The notes: generated by a model from the letters alone, not told the origin. Positions 47,879 to 58,511 are shown, counted from the stretch's first letter. The stretch: DNA of 64,000 nt from Actinosynnema sp. ALI-1.44 (GCF_001984155.1 NZ_MTQO01000052.1:310001-374000); one strand, 5' to 3'. Translations and numbers: made by a program.

Positions 47879-47994
47879 CTTCGTCACCGGACTGTTGCCC
47901 AACCAGACGAAGAAGACGAACACGACACAGCGAATGCCCGTGAACTGGCACCCGTTCGGCGCCGGTTGTACTATGTGGGCACTGGAAGTAAAAA

Positions 47995-48011
47995 CGTGTG
48001 ATCCACACACG
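47995..48011. promoter_or_regulatory. Inverted repeat before the MFS gene
   Basis: CGTGTG-atcca-CACACG lies about 55 bases before the MFS start, within a CA/TG-rich stretch. Possible operator of an exporter repressor; no such regulator is adjacent. Confidence 0.35.
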
Positions 48012-48064
48012 CGCACACGCGGTATCGAACGATCCGCCACTTCTTCACCACGAAGGAGTGCGCA

Positions 48065-49519
48065 GTGACCGTCCCCCGCAGTGAAGCCGTCCAGGACGCC
48101 CCGTCAGCACCACGCTCCCTGCGTGAGGCATGGGTTGCCCTCGCAGGACTGTCGGCGGTCTTCCTGGTTGAGATGCTCGACAACTCGATCCTCAACGTCG
48201 CCCTGCCGACCATCGGCCGCGAACTGGCCGCGTCGACCACGGCGCTGCAGTGGATCACGGGCGTGTACGCCGTCGTGTTCGGCGGCCTGATGCTGGCCCT
48301 CGGCGCGCTGGCCGACCGGGTCGGCCGCCGCAAGATCATGCTGCTCGGGCTGGTCCTGCTGGGCGCGGCGAGCCTGGCAACCGCGTTCGTCACCACATCC
48401 GGGCAGCTCATCGCGGTCCGCGCGGCGATGGGCGTCGCGGCGGCGATGACGACGCCTGGCTCCCTCGCCTTGGCGTTCCGCCTGTTCCCCGACGACGAAC
48501 TCCGCGTCCGGGCGATGACCCTGATCTCGACCGTGGGCTTGGTCGGACTCGCGGTCGGCCCCACGGCGGGCGGCCTCGTGCTCACGTTCGCACCGTGGCA
48601 GGTGCTGCTGCTGGTGGACGTGCCGGTCGCCGTGCTCGCGATCATCGGCATCCGCAGCGGCATCCCCGCCGACAGGGCGGACGAGTTGCACCGCGACCCG
48701 ATCGACTTCGCAGGGGGCCTGCTGGGCACCGCCACGATCGTGCTCGCGCTGCTCGCGCCGACGATGTTCGTCCACGACGGCGCCTCGTCGCCGCTCCCCT
48801 GGCTGACCACGGCGGCGGCCGTCGCGCTGGCCGTGCTGTTCGTCGTCCGCGAGCGCACGGCCCGCTTCCCCCTGCTCGACCTCAAGCTCATCGCCCGCCC
48901 GCTCGTGTCGAGTGGCCTGGCGTTCAAGGCAGCCGCGGGCCTGGCGACCGCGGGACTGACCTACCTCGCCACCCTGGAGTTCCAGTTCGACTGGGGCTGG
49001 ACGCCCGCGCAGGCGGCCATCGGCATGCTGCCGCAGGTCGTCGTGCTCATCGCCGGCGGCGCTGTGATCACGCCGCTGATCACGCGCATCGGTCTCGACA
49101 AGGCCGCCTGGCTCAGCGCCGCTGTCGTCGTGTGCGGGCTCGCCGTCTACGGCCTGCTCGGCCGCTTCGGGTACGTGTGGATCGCGCTGGCCATCGTGCT
49201 CGTCGCCGCCGGGATGCGCGTCGTGGGTGTCGTCGCCGGGAACAACGTGATGCGTGGCCTCCCGGAGAACCGCACGACCATCGGCGCGGCGCTGATCGAC
49301 ACCGCCAGCGAGGTCACCACCGGCGTCGGCATCGCGGTCGGCGCGACCATCATCGCGGCGCTGTTCACCGGCGACATCACCACGTCGAACTGGAGCCCCG
49401 GCCAGACCTCGGAGTTCCGCACGGGTGTCACCGGCGCGGGCCTCGCGCTCACCGCCCTGGCCGCGGCGCTCGTGCTCTGGGGCATCATCCGCTCCCGGCG
49501 CGCCCCCGACAGCGAGTAA
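48065..49519 (+). CDS. MFS transporter, DHA2 (drug:H+ antiporter) family
   Basis: 484 aa with about 14 membrane helices. The signature DNSILNVALPTIG in helix 1 and the GxxaDrxGrrk loop (GALADRVGRRKIMLLG) between helices 2 and 3 are typical of DHA2 exporters. It probably exports a drug or metabolite by proton antiport. GTG 48065 follows GAAGGAG. The gene ends five bases before a cluster of family A repeats that separates it from gamma-glutamyltransferase. Confidence 0.92.
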   Translation: MTVPRSEAVQDAPSAPRSLREAWVALAGLSAVFLVEMLDNSILNVALPTIGRELAASTTALQWITGVYAVVFGGLMLALGALADRVGRRKIMLLGLVLLGAASLATAFVTTSGQLIAVRAAMGVAAAMTTPGSLALAFRLFPDDELRVRAMTLISTVGLVGLAVGPTAGGLVLTFAPWQVLLLVDVPVAVLAIIGIRSGIPADRADELHRDPIDFAGGLLGTATIVLALLAPTMFVHDGASSPLPWLTTAAAVALAVLFVVRERTARFPLLDLKLIARPLVSSGLAFKAAAGLATAGLTYLATLEFQFDWGWTPAQAAIGMLPQVVVLIAGGAVITPLITRIGLDKAAWLSAAVVVCGLAVYGLLGRFGYVWIALAIVLVAAGMRVVGVVAGNNVMRGLPENRTTIGAALIDTASEVTTGVGIAVGATIIAALFTGDITTSNWSPGQTSEFRTGVTGAGLALTALAAALVLWGIIRSRRAPDSE

Positions 49520-49524
49520 CCCGT

Positions 49525-49607
49525 GCAACCAATGTGGCCTTCGTTGCGAAAACCGCCACCAATGCCACATTGGTTGCCAAAAACGCAACCAATGTGGCCT
49601 TCGTTGC
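49525..49607. repeat. Family A repeat cluster, three copies
   Basis: Units at 49525-49547 and 49585-49607 are identical to the 23-bp unit at 10185. A diverged, reverse-oriented unit (49556-49578) lies between them and pairs with either. The structure can form alternative hairpins between convergent genes. Confidence 0.88.
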
Positions 49608-49631
49608 ACGCAGTCGGCGGTCGTGCGTCAC

Positions 49632-51419
49632 CTACCAGCGGATCGGAAGCACCACGGCAGCCGATCCGCCGCCGCGGCGAACCGGTTCGGCCGCGGCGAT
49701 CCACCGGCCGTCCGGCAGGCGCTCCACCCCGGTCGCCGCGCCGATCTCGGCGGGCGCGGTGCTGAAGCCCTGCCCGCGTTTCACCAGTTCCGCCGTTTCC
49801 GGCTGGGCCAGGAACTCCTTCTCCACCTGGGCAGCCGCCGCGTTGCGCTGGGAGGCCCGAGGCGCGGCGATCGCGTCCTTGAGCGACTTGCCCCGGTCCA
49901 CCCGGCCGGTGATCACCTGGGCGACCGTGGTGATGATCGACGCACCACCCGGCGAGCCGGTGGCGAAGTACGGCTTGCCGTTGCGCAGCACGATCGTCGG
50001 GGCCATCGAGGACCGGGGACGCTTGCCCGCCGCGGGGAGGTTCGGGTCCGGCACGCCGGGGAACAGCGGCGCGAAGTTGAAGTCGGTCAGCTCGTTGTTG
50101 AGCAGGAATCCCCGTCCTGGCACGACGATCCCGTTGCCGCCTTCGGATTCGATGGTCAGCGTGTACGAAACGACGTTGCCCCACGCGTCGGCCGTGGTCA
50201 GGTGCGTGGTGTGCTGGCTGCCGATCTCCGCCGCCACGCCTTGGCCGACGGTCGCGCACGCCTGCGGGTTGCGCGGGTCACCGGGCGCCACGGGGCTGGT
50301 GAGCGCCTTCGCCGGGTTGATCAGGCACGCACGGGAATCCGCGAACTTCTGGGACAGCAGTTCACGCGTGGGCACGTCGCCGAACGCCGGGTCGCCGACC
50401 CAGCGGTTGCGGTCCGCGAACGCCAGCCTCGTCGACTCGAGGAAGTAGTGCAGGTAGTCCGTCTGCGACAGCTTCGAGACGGCGGTCGGCTCCAGGATGT
50501 TCAGCGCCTCACCGACCGTCGTGCCGCCGGACGACGGCGGGGCCATGCTGTAGACGTCCAGGCCGCGGTAGCTGGTCCTGCTCGGTTCACGCAGCGGCGC
50601 GTCGAACCGGGCCAGGTCCGACTCCGCCAACTTGCCCGGTCGTACGTTCAGTGTGGACGCCGGGTCCTTCGGCGGCTGCTGGACGGCCTTGACGATCTCC
50701 TTGCCGATCTGGCCGTGGTACAACGACTTCAGGTTCGTGTCGGCCAGCTCCCGGTACGTGTTCGCCATGTCCGGGTTGCGGAACTTCGTGCCGACCACCG
50801 GCGGCTGCCCGCCCGGCAGGTACAGCGACCGGGTGGACGGGAACGCCGAGAACCGGGCGGCGTTGTTCGCGATCTGCGTGCGGAACGTGTCGTCGACGGT
50901 GAACCCCTCGCGGGCGAGCTGCTCCGCGGGCTTCATCACCTCTTTGAGCGACTTGCGGCCCCACAGCTGCAACGCGCGCTGCCAGGTCCGCGGCGTACCG
51001 GGCACACCGACGCTCAGGCCGCTGGTGACGCCTTCCGCGAACGGGATCGGGGCACCGTTTTCCTGGAACAGCGTTTCCGACGCCGCCATCGGGGTCGTCT
51101 CACGGCCGTCGATCGTGTGCACCTTGCCGGTGCGGGCCTCGTAGAACACGAAGAACCCGCCACCGCCGATGCCGTTGGAGAACGGGTCCGTCACACCGAG
51201 CGCGGCGGCGGTCGCCACGGCCGCGTCCACCGCGTTCCCGCCCCTGCGCAGCACGGAGACGCCGATCGCGGTCGCGTCGGCGTCGATGCTGGCCACCGCG
51301 CCGCCGTAGCCGACCGCTTCGGGGACTTTGGGCCTGGTGGGACTGGCACCCTCCGCAACCCCGCCGACGAGCGCGGTGGTGACGGTGAGCAGTGCGACTA
51401 AGGCGGCTGACCTTCGCAC
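49632..51419 (-). CDS. ggt: Gamma-glutamyltransferase
   Basis: 595 aa with a signal peptide (MRRSAALVALLTVTTALVGG). The enzyme self-cleaves before a Thr that then acts as nucleophile; here the motif is QHTTHLTTAD with Thr404. The large subunit has GGNAVDAAVATAAALGVTDP and IGGGGFFV, and the small subunit ends with RPRSSMAPTIVL and GSPGGASIITTV, as usual. It would hydrolyse or transfer gamma-glutamyl groups, for example from glutathione-like compounds, outside the cell. GTG 51419 has GGGAGG seven bases upstream. Confidence 0.95.
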   Translation of the reverse strand: MRRSAALVALLTVTTALVGGVAEGASPTRPKVPEAVGYGGAVASIDADATAIGVSVLRRGGNAVDAAVATAAALGVTDPFSNGIGGGGFFVFYEARTGKVHTIDGRETTPMAASETLFQENGAPIPFAEGVTSGLSVGVPGTPRTWQRALQLWGRKSLKEVMKPAEQLAREGFTVDDTFRTQIANNAARFSAFPSTRSLYLPGGQPPVVGTKFRNPDMANTYRELADTNLKSLYHGQIGKEIVKAVQQPPKDPASTLNVRPGKLAESDLARFDAPLREPSRTSYRGLDVYSMAPPSSGGTTVGEALNILEPTAVSKLSQTDYLHYFLESTRLAFADRNRWVGDPAFGDVPTRELLSQKFADSRACLINPAKALTSPVAPGDPRNPQACATVGQGVAAEIGSQHTTHLTTADAWGNVVSYTLTIESEGGNGIVVPGRGFLLNNELTDFNFAPLFPGVPDPNLPAAGKRPRSSMAPTIVLRNGKPYFATGSPGGASIITTVAQVITGRVDRGKSLKDAIAAPRASQRNAAAAQVEKEFLAQPETAELVKRGQGFSTAPAEIGAATGVERLPDGRWIAAAEPVRRGGGSAAVVLPIRW

Positions 51420-51477
51420 GACATGACCTCCCGGAAACGATTGAGGTGGCCCACTTTGCCCCGACGACGTGATGATC

Positions 51478-52821
51478 TCAACCCAGCCGGGTCATCACGT
51501 GCTTGACGCGCGTGTAGTCCTCCAACCCGATCGTGGACAGATCCTTGCCATATCCGGACTGGCCGAACCCGCCGTGCGGCATCTCCGAGGCCAGCGGACC
51601 GTGCGTGTTCACCCAGACGCAGCCGAAGTCCAACTCGACCGCCAGCCGTGCCGCGCGGGCGGCGTCCGCCGTCCACACCGAGGAGGCCAGGCCTTGCGGG
51701 ACGCCGTTCGCGCCGGTCACGCCTTCGTCGTCGGTGGTGAACCGCTGAACGGTGATGACCGGGGCGAACACCTCCTCCTGGACGATCTCGTCGTCCTGGC
51801 GCAGCCCGGAGATCACGGTCGGCTCGACGAAGAACCCGCGCTCGCCGAGCCGCTTCCCTCCACAGTGGACGACGGCGTGCCCTGGCAGCCGGTCGAGCAG
51901 GCCGGTGACCCGTTCCAGTTGGGCCGCGCTGTTGAGCGGGCCGGTCCGGGCCGCTTGGGCACGGACCGCCAGCGCTGCGACGAACTCGTCGTGCACGCGG
52001 TCCTGCACGAGCACGCGCGCGGCCGCCGTGCAGTCCTGGCCGGCGTTGTAGAAGGCCGCGGCGATGATCCCGTCGGCCGCCTCGGCCACGTCGACGTCGT
52101 CGAACACGAGGACCGGCGCGTTGCCGCCGAGTTCGAGGTGCGTCCGTTTCAGCGTGTCCGCCGCCGCGCGGGCCACTTCGATCCCCGCCCGGGTGGACCC
52201 GGTGATCGACACCATCGCGGGGATCGGGTGTGTGACGAGCAGCCTGCCGGTGTCCCGGTCGCCCGTGACCACGTTGACCACGCCTTCCGGCAGGTGCCGG
52301 GACGCCAGCGAGCCGAGCAGCAGCGTGCTCGACGGGGTCGTGTCGGCGGGTTTGACGACCACGGTGTTGCCAGCCGCGACCGCGGGCGCGATCTTCCACA
52401 CCGCCATCATCAGCGGGTAGTTCCACGGCGTGATCTGGGCGATCACCCCGATCGGCTCACGCCGCAAGCTGGAGGTGTGGCCGTCGAGGTACTCCCCGGT
52501 CGCGGCGCCCGGCATCGTGCGCGCCGCCCCGGCGAAGAACCGCAGCACGTCCGCCGACTGCGGGATCTCCTCGTCGAGCACGACCGCCTTGTCCTTGCCG
52601 GTCTCCCGGCACTCCAGGTCGGCGATCTCGCCCGCGTTCGCCTCAAGGGCATCGGCGACGGCGAGCAGCGCGGCCTGCCGCCGCATCGGCGTGCTCCTGC
52701 GCCAGGTCGCGAACGCCGTGGCAGCGCGCCGGACGGCCGCGTCCACTTCGGACTCACGGCCGACCGGCGCGGTGCCGAACACCTCGCCGGTCGCCGGGTC
52801 GATCAGGTCGATGCTCGTCAT
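51478..52821 (-). CDS. Aldehyde dehydrogenase, guanidinobutyraldehyde/aminobutyraldehyde type
   Basis: 447 aa NAD(P)-dependent dehydrogenase. The catalytic Glu is in LELGGNAPVLV and the catalytic Cys in YNAGQDCTAAAR; both are intact. ITPWNYPLMMAVWK and GSTRAG mark the cofactor site. The QDC Cys context is typical of amino- and guanidino-aldehyde dehydrogenases. Its ATG shares one base with the stop of the ThDP enzyme gene (TGATG), so the two are translationally coupled. In context it should oxidise 4-guanidinobutyraldehyde to 4-guanidinobutyrate, which the ureohydrolase gene product could then split. This role is inferred. Confidence 0.9.
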   Translation of the reverse strand: MTSIDLIDPATGEVFGTAPVGRESEVDAAVRRAATAFATWRRSTPMRRQAALLAVADALEANAGEIADLECRETGKDKAVVLDEEIPQSADVLRFFAGAARTMPGAATGEYLDGHTSSLRREPIGVIAQITPWNYPLMMAVWKIAPAVAAGNTVVVKPADTTPSSTLLLGSLASRHLPEGVVNVVTGDRDTGRLLVTHPIPAMVSITGSTRAGIEVARAAADTLKRTHLELGGNAPVLVFDDVDVAEAADGIIAAAFYNAGQDCTAAARVLVQDRVHDEFVAALAVRAQAARTGPLNSAAQLERVTGLLDRLPGHAVVHCGGKRLGERGFFVEPTVISGLRQDDEIVQEEVFAPVITVQRFTTDDEGVTGANGVPQGLASSVWTADAARAARLAVELDFGCVWVNTHGPLASEMPHGGFGQSGYGKDLSTIGLEDYTRVKHVMTRLG

Positions 52822-54419
52822 CACTGCTCCAGGTGGGTCGGGGCGAACATGCGCAGCAAAGCCGGGAGGACGACGACCGCCGGTCCGTCGGCAGCCAGCG
52901 CCTTGGCCAGATCGGCCCGCAGCCGCTCCGGTGCGCTCCGCACGGCCGGTACGCCGAAGGACTCGGCCAGCGCCACGAAATCGGGCCGGGTGAGCTCGGT
53001 GCCGTTCGCCTCGCCGAACGCGTCGGTCATGTACTCGCGCAGGATGCCGTAGCCGCCGTCGTCCACGATCAGCCACGTCACGTTCAGGCCGTACTGCTTG
53101 GCTGTGGCCAGTTCGGACAGTCCGTACATCGCGCCCCCGTCACCGGAGACCGCGAGCACCGGACCGTCCACAGTGGATGCCGCACCGAGCGCGGCGGGGA
53201 AGGCGTAGCCGAGGCCGCCCGAGCCCTGGGCCGTGTGCACCGATCCGTGCCGGTGGTCCCACGCCGACCATGCCCAGTACGCCAGGATCGTCATGTCCCA
53301 GAAACTCGGCGCGGTGTCCGGCAACGCGTCCCGGACAGCGGCGAGCACGTCGCGCTCCAGCGTCAGGTCCTGGCTGTCCAGGCGTTGCCGGACTTTCGAC
53401 AGCAGGTCGGGCACGACCGCGGCCCGCTGCTCCACGAGCGCAACCAGGGCCCGCAGGGCCAGCCGGGCATCGGCGTGGATGCCCAGTGCGCTGTGGTTGG
53501 CTTCCAGTTTGCCCAGATCGGCCTCGATCTGCACGACCCGGCCACGCGGCCGGAAAGTGTGGTAGTTGCTCGACAGCTCGCCCAGGCCGGATCCGACCAC
53601 CAGCAGGACGTCCGCGTCCTGCAACACCTCGGTCGTGTACTGGTCCTCCAACCAGGACTGCAGCGAAAGTTCGTGCTCCCACGGGAAAGCACCCTTGCCG
53701 CCGAACGTGCTGACCACCGGCGCGCCGAGTTTCTCCGCCAGTTCGAGCAGTTCCGGCTGTGCGCCACTGCGCACCACACCGCCACCGGCCAGGATCACCG
53801 GCCGCTGCGCGTGCTGAAGCAACCGGGCCGCCTCGGCGAGCAGTTCAGGCCGTGGGACCAGCGGGACGGGCGTCACGGACAGGTCGCCCACGGCCGGAAC
53901 CCCGGCCGGTCCGAGCAACACGTCCTGGGGGATCTCGACCCAGACCGGGCCGGTCGGCGCGGTCACGGCGATCCGCCACGCCTCGGCGATCGCCGACGGG
54001 ATCTGCGACGCCGACCGCACCACACGCGTGTGCTTGACGACGTCACGGAAACTGGCCTGCTGGTCGGGCAGCTCGTGCAGGAATCCACGCCGCCGCCCGC
54101 CGAGGCCCGCCACCGGGATCTGACTGCTGACGCCCAGAACCGGCACGCTCGACGAGGCCGCTTCCTGCAGCCCCGCCAGCGTCTGCAACGCGCCAGGGCC
54201 GGTGGAGACGAACAACGGCGTCACCTCGCCGGTCGTCCTGGCGTGGCCGTCGGCGGCGAACGCGGCGTTGACCTCGGTACGGCTGCCGAAGTACCGCAGC
54301 GACGACCTGTGCACCGCGTGGAACAGCCCGAGCGCGTGCTGTCCGGGCAGTCCGAACACGGTCCGCGCGCCCAGTGCCACGAGTGACTCGACGACCAGGT
54401 CGCCGCCGGTCCGGCTCAT
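52821..54419 (-). CDS. Thiamine-diphosphate enzyme, probable 2-oxoacid (2-ketoarginine-type) decarboxylase
   Basis: 532 aa of the acetolactate synthase/benzoylformate decarboxylase family. The ThDP-activating Glu is in [16 protein letters not shown], and the Mg-ThDP motif begins [10 protein letters not shown] and ends VDDGGYG. The FAD-related middle domain is present. Acetolactate synthase itself is unlikely because no small subunit is near. The AruI enzyme of the arginine transaminase pathway belongs to this family and decarboxylates 2-ketoarginine, which fits the neighbouring ureohydrolase and aldehyde dehydrogenase. ATG 54419 overlaps the ureohydrolase stop by four bases. Confidence 0.85.
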   Translation of the reverse strand: MSRTGGDLVVESLVALGARTVFGLPGQHALGLFHAVHRSSLRYFGSRTEVNAAFAADGHARTTGEVTPLFVSTGPGALQTLAGLQEAASSSVPVLGVSSQIPVAGLGGRRRGFLHELPDQQASFRDVVKHTRVVRSASQIPSAIAEAWRIAVTAPTGPVWVEIPQDVLLGPAGVPAVGDLSVTPVPLVPRPELLAEAARLLQHAQRPVILAGGGVVRSGAQPELLELAEKLGAPVVSTFGGKGAFPWEHELSLQSWLEDQYTTEVLQDADVLLVVGSGLGELSSNYHTFRPRGRVVQIEADLGKLEANHSALGIHADARLALRALVALVEQRAAVVPDLLSKVRQRLDSQDLTLERDVLAAVRDALPDTAPSFWDMTILAYWAWSAWDHRHGSVHTAQGSGGLGYAFPAALGAASTVDGPVLAVSGDGGAMYGLSELATAKQYGLNVTWLIVDDGGYGILREYMTDAFGEANGTELTRPDFVALAESFGVPAVRSAPERLRADLAKALAADGPAVVVLPALLRMFAPTHLEQ

Positions 54420-55354
54420 TCGCCCACACCCATGGCCAGCAGCGTCACGAGGTCGTAGGCGACGTGCGACGCGGCGATCGACGTGATGTCGGCGTGGTCG
54501 TACGCGGGCGCCACCTCGACGACGTCCGCGGACACCAGGTTCAGCCCGGCCAGGCCGCGCAGGATCTCCAGCAGTTCCCTGCTGGTCATGCCGCCCGCCT
54601 CGGGTGTTCCGGTGCCCGGCGCGTGCGCGGGGTCCAGGACGTCGATGTCGATCGACACGTACACCGGGCGGCCGCCGATGCGGTCCCGGAGGGCTTCGAC
54701 CACCTCGTCCACCCCGCGGCGCATGACGTCGGCCGAGGTGACGATCCCGAACCCGAGCCTGGCGTCCTCGGACAGGTCGGCCTTGCCGTACAGCGGGCCG
54801 CGCGTGCCGACGTGGGACAGCGCGGACGTGTCGAGGATGCCTTCCTCGACCGCACGGCGGAACGGGGTTCCGTGCGTGTACGGCTCGCCGAAGTAGGTGT
54901 CCCACGTGTCCAGGTGGGCGTCGAAGTGCAGCAGCGCGACCGGCCCGTGCTTGGCCGCGACCGCACGCAGCAACGGCAGGGCGATGGTGTGGTCGCCGCC
55001 GACCGTGACCAGCTTCGCGCCGGTGTCCAGCAGTTCGCCTGCCTGCTCGGAGATCTCGCTGATCGCCTGGCCGATGTCGAACGGGTTGCCCACGATGTCC
55101 CCGGCGTCCACGACCTGCGCCCGTTCGAACGGCGACACGTCGAGGCCGGGGTTGTAGGGCCGCAGCAGTCGGCTGGCCTCGCGGACCGCCGCCGGGGCGA
55201 ACCGGGCGCCGGGGCGGTAGGACACCCCGGTGTCGAACGGGACGCCGACCACCGCGATGTCGGCCTTGTCCACCTGGTCGAGCCGGGGCAGCCGGGCGAA
55301 CGTGGCGTGCCCGGCGTACCTGGGCACCTGGGAGCTGTCGACCGGACCGATCAT
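54416..55354 (-). CDS. Agmatinase/guanidinobutyrase-type ureohydrolase
   Basis: 312 aa. A binuclear manganese enzyme that releases urea from a guanidino compound. The metal-ligand motifs [31 protein letters not shown] with the following GTPF region, and [19 protein letters not shown] are complete. Agmatinase (speB) and guanidinobutyrase (gbuA) cannot be told apart by eye; the operon with a ThDP decarboxylase and aldehyde dehydrogenase favours 4-guanidinobutyrate. ATG 55354 overlaps the symporter stop. Confidence 0.92.
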   Translation of the reverse strand: MIGPVDSSQVPRYAGHATFARLPRLDQVDKADIAVVGVPFDTGVSYRPGARFAPAAVREASRLLRPYNPGLDVSPFERAQVVDAGDIVGNPFDIGQAISEISEQAGELLDTGAKLVTVGGDHTIALPLLRAVAAKHGPVALLHFDAHLDTWDTYFGEPYTHGTPFRRAVEEGILDTSALSHVGTRGPLYGKADLSEDARLGFGIVTSADVMRRGVDEVVEALRDRIGGRPVYVSIDIDVLDPAHAPGTGTPEAGGMTSRELLEILRGLAGLNLVSADVVEVAPAYDHADITSIAASHVAYDLVTLLAMGVGE

Positions 55355-56799
55355 GCGGGTATTTCCTCCTTGGTCTCGCCGTTGACACGGCTGTTCCAGT
55401 GGTCGAGCACGGCTTTGTCGGTCGGCGGCGTGAGCAGGCTGACCACGACGTAGGACATGAGGCTGACGCCGAGCCCGTAGTAGATGACCTCGTTGGCCTC
55501 CAGCCCGGCCACGATCATCATGACCACGACCGTGATCGCGCCGGTGACCATCGACGCGAGCGCGCCCTGCCGGTTGCCGCGTTTCCACACCATCCCCCCG
55601 ACGATCGCCACCAGCAGGCCGCCGACGAGCAGGTTGTAGGCCACGGTCAGCGCGGCGACCACACCTTCGATCAGCACCGCCAGCACGACCGCCACGACGC
55701 CGAGCACCAGCGTGAACATGCGGTTGGAGTGCACGTCGTCCTTGACCGCCGCCGCTCGTTTCATTAGCCCGTTCTTGATCAGGCGGGGCCAGATGTCGTT
55801 CGCCGCGACCGTCGACGACGCGATCAACGCGCCGCTGGAGGTGGACATCAGCGCCGCGAGGGCGGCGGCGAGCACCAGGCCGCGCACGCCCATCGGCAGC
55901 AGGTTCTCCACCGCGGTCGCGAACGCGTCGTCGCGACTGGGCAGGTTCGGGTACAGCGCCTTGGTCGCCATGCCGACCAAGGCTCCCGCGAACGCGTAGA
56001 TCACGCAGTACAGACCGGACGTGATCCCGCCCCACGTGGCCACGGCCGACGTGCGCGCGGTGAACACCCGCTGCCAGATGTCCTGCCCGATCAGCAGGCC
56101 GAGCGTGTACACCACCAGGTAGGTCACGATGGTGTCGCCGCCGATGGCGGTGAAGTCGAAGTAGGCCGCGTCCAGCCGTTGCCGCATCCCGTCGAACCCG
56201 CCCGCCTTGGCCAGCGCGAACGGCAGCAGCAACATCAGGATGCCGATGGTCTTGACCACGAACTGGACGATGTCGGTCATCGAGATCGACCACATGCCGC
56301 CGAGCACCGAGTACAGCACCACGATCCCGCCCGCGAGCAGGATGCTCGACCAGCGGTCGAACCCGAACAGCACCTTGAAGATCGTCGATGACGCGCCGAG
56401 CGAGGTGACCGTCAGCATCAGCGCGTACGCCCACATCACCACACCGGAGACGGCCGCCGACGAACCTCCGTACCGGATGTCCAGCATGTCGGACACGGTG
56501 TACACCCGCAGCCGCTGGATCCGCCGGGCGTACGCCGCCGACAGCAGCAGGATGCCCAGGCCGATCGCGAGCACGAGCCACGCGCCGGAGATGCCGAACT
56601 TGTAGCCAAGCCCGACGCCGCCGACCGTCGACGCGCCGCCGAGGACGATCGCGGACATCGTGCCCGAGTACATCGGGCCGCCCAGCCGCCGCCCGGCCAC
56701 CAGGTACTCGCTCTTGGTGGTCGCCCGGCGCATGCCCCACCACCCCATCGCGACCATGCCGAGCAGGTAGGCCACAATCACTGCGTTGTCGAGGGCCAT
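55351..56799 (-). CDS. Sodium:solute symporter (SSS family)
   Basis: 482 aa with about 13 membrane helices. The N-terminal [20 protein letters not shown] followed by [10 protein letters not shown], and the [15 protein letters not shown] motif, are characteristic of the SSS family, which imports solutes with Na+. As first gene of the operon it probably brings in the guanidino compound or arginine-related substrate; this is inferred from position. ATG 56799 has a divergent regulator 126 bases away. Confidence 0.92.
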   Translation of the reverse strand: MALDNAVIVAYLLGMVAMGWWGMRRATTKSEYLVAGRRLGGPMYSGTMSAIVLGGASTVGGVGLGYKFGISGAWLVLAIGLGILLLSAAYARRIQRLRVYTVSDMLDIRYGGSSAAVSGVVMWAYALMLTVTSLGASSTIFKVLFGFDRWSSILLAGGIVVLYSVLGGMWSISMTDIVQFVVKTIGILMLLLPFALAKAGGFDGMRQRLDAAYFDFTAIGGDTIVTYLVVYTLGLLIGQDIWQRVFTARTSAVATWGGITSGLYCVIYAFAGALVGMATKALYPNLPSRDDAFATAVENLLPMGVRGLVLAAALAALMSTSSGALIASSTVAANDIWPRLIKNGLMKRAAAVKDDVHSNRMFTLVLGVVAVVLAVLIEGVVAALTVAYNLLVGGLLVAIVGGMVWKRGNRQGALASMVTGAITVVVMMIVAGLEANEVIYYGLGVSLMSYVVVSLLTPPTDKAVLDHWNSRVNGETKEEIPA

Positions 56800-56924
56800 G
56801 TCGATCTCCTACGCGTGGCGTTTCGTTCCGGTCACCGTAGAGAGCCACCTCTGGTCTCGTTCAGGGGTTGTTCTGCACAATCTGGCCACGTGGCGTTGGA
56901 CGAATCAACCTTGAGGAGGCTGCC

Positions 56925-58436
56925 GTGGTTCTCCGGACGATCCCGTTGCGGACCCTGGTCAGCCGTGCCGATCTCGGCCTGGAGGTGAAGGCGGGCAAGT
57001 CGCGGCTGGACCGGCAGATCTGCTGGGCGCACGTCAGCGAACTGCGTGACCCGATCCCGTACCTGCTCGGCCAGGAGCTGCTGCTGACCGCGGGCGTGAA
57101 CTTCCCCCGGACGCCCGCGGAGATCGACGCCTACGTCGAAGGCCTGATCAACGCCGGGGTGAGCGCGTTGGGCTTCGGGGTCACCCCGGTGTACGACACC
57201 GTGCCCAAGGAACTCGTCAAGGCGTGCCGGGACCGCGACCTGCCGCTGATCGTGGTGCCGGAACGCACCCCGTTCCTCGCCGTCAGCCAGGCTGTCGGCA
57301 ACGCGCTCGCCGAGGCGCAGAACGTCGAACTCCGGGTGATCGCCGACAGCCAGCGCAACCTGACCCGCGCCGCGACCCGTCCCCGGCCGACCGAGACCAC
57401 GGTCCGTTCGCTGGCCACGTCCCTGACGGGCTGGGCCATGCTGCTGGACGCGGAGGGCACTGTCGTGACCCGGTCCGGCATGGCGCCCGAACCGGGCGAC
57501 GACCTGCTGTCGCTGGCCGAACGGCTGCGCAGCGGCTCCGGTCCGCGCAGCGCGAGCACGCATGTCGGCGGCGACCACGTCGTGCTGCACCCGGTCGACC
57601 GGTCGACCGTGCTCGTCGTCGGGCGCAACCGGTCGTTCAGCGTCGCCGATCGCGCGGTCGTCGCCATGGCACTGGCGATGCTCGGGCTGCTGCGCCGGGA
57701 CACCGACACGTCCCGCGGGCACGCGTACCGCCTGGCCGCCCGGCTGGTGCTGGCCGCCGGATCGGCCGCGGAGTCCACAGGGGACCTGCTCGCCGCGTTG
57801 CTGGACAACCGCGCGGGCCAGGACTACCGCGTGCTGGCAGGAGTCGACGTGCGACGCAGGCACCGCGCCGACAACGACGACTTCGGCCAGCTCGTGCAAC
57901 TGCTCGGCACCCCTCTGGTCGACCTGGCCAACGGGAGTTTCCGCGCGGTCGTGTCCGCGCGGTCCGCACCGTCGCCGACCGCGTTGGAGACGCTGCACAA
58001 ACGAGGCTGGCTCGTCGGCATGAGCGGCGTCGTCGGGATCGCGGACCTGCGGCTGGCCGAACGCGAGGCCGTCGCCTTGCGTCGACGCGCCGCCGCGGCG
58101 GGCCACCCGGTCAGCGCGGACAACGAATCCGAGAGCGTGTCGTCGCTGGTCGACCCGGCACAGGCGCGTGCGTTCGCGCGCCGGACGCTGGCGCCGCTGG
58201 CCGAGATCCGGTCGCCCGGTCCCGCCCACCTGGTCGAGACGTTGCGGGTGTGGCTGGCCAACCACGGCAACTGGGACCGCAGCGCCGCCGCGCTGGACGT
58301 GCACCGCAACAGCGTCCGCCACCGGATCGGGCAGATCGAGCGCGCCTTGCACGTCGACTTGTCCCAGGCCCAGCACCGAATGGACCTCTGGTACGCGGTC
58401 AACTGGCTGCCGCAGGACTGGCCCGAACAGCAGTAG
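56925..58436 (+). CDS. PucR-family transcriptional regulator
   Basis: 503 aa. The N-terminal PucR ligand-sensing domain (LRTLVSRADLGLEVKAGKS, DPIPYLLGQELLLTAG) is followed by a GGDEF-like/CdaR middle segment and a C-terminal helix-turn-helix (LAEIRSPGPAHLVETLRVWL and WDRSAAALDVHRNSVRHRIG). PucR-type regulators usually activate catabolic genes for purines or other nitrogen sources in response to substrate. GTG 56925 is chosen because GAGGAGG stands five bases upstream. It is divergent from the symporter operon and most likely controls it. Confidence 0.92.
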   Translation: MVLRTIPLRTLVSRADLGLEVKAGKSRLDRQICWAHVSELRDPIPYLLGQELLLTAGVNFPRTPAEIDAYVEGLINAGVSALGFGVTPVYDTVPKELVKACRDRDLPLIVVPERTPFLAVSQAVGNALAEAQNVELRVIADSQRNLTRAATRPRPTETTVRSLATSLTGWAMLLDAEGTVVTRSGMAPEPGDDLLSLAERLRSGSGPRSASTHVGGDHVVLHPVDRSTVLVVGRNRSFSVADRAVVAMALAMLGLLRRDTDTSRGHAYRLAARLVLAAGSAAESTGDLLAALLDNRAGQDYRVLAGVDVRRRHRADNDDFGQLVQLLGTPLVDLANGSFRAVVSARSAPSPTALETLHKRGWLVGMSGVVGIADLRLAEREAVALRRRAAAAGHPVSADNESESVSSLVDPAQARAFARRTLAPLAEIRSPGPAHLVETLRVWLANHGNWDRSAAALDVHRNSVRHRIGQIERALHVDLSQAQHRMDLWYAVNWLPQDWPEQQ

Positions 58437-58511
58437 AGCACAAAGTCCCGAATGCGCCGAAGTCTTCCGGCACTGTCGGCCGAACAGCGCAACGAACGAA
58501 AATTGACCGTG

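Noticed and set aside
49425-51401. Plus-strand frame of 658 codons opposite gamma-glutamyltransferase
   Set aside because: Its N-terminal Cys/Asn-rich stretch only reflects the family A repeats and the remainder is the antisense shadow of ggt.
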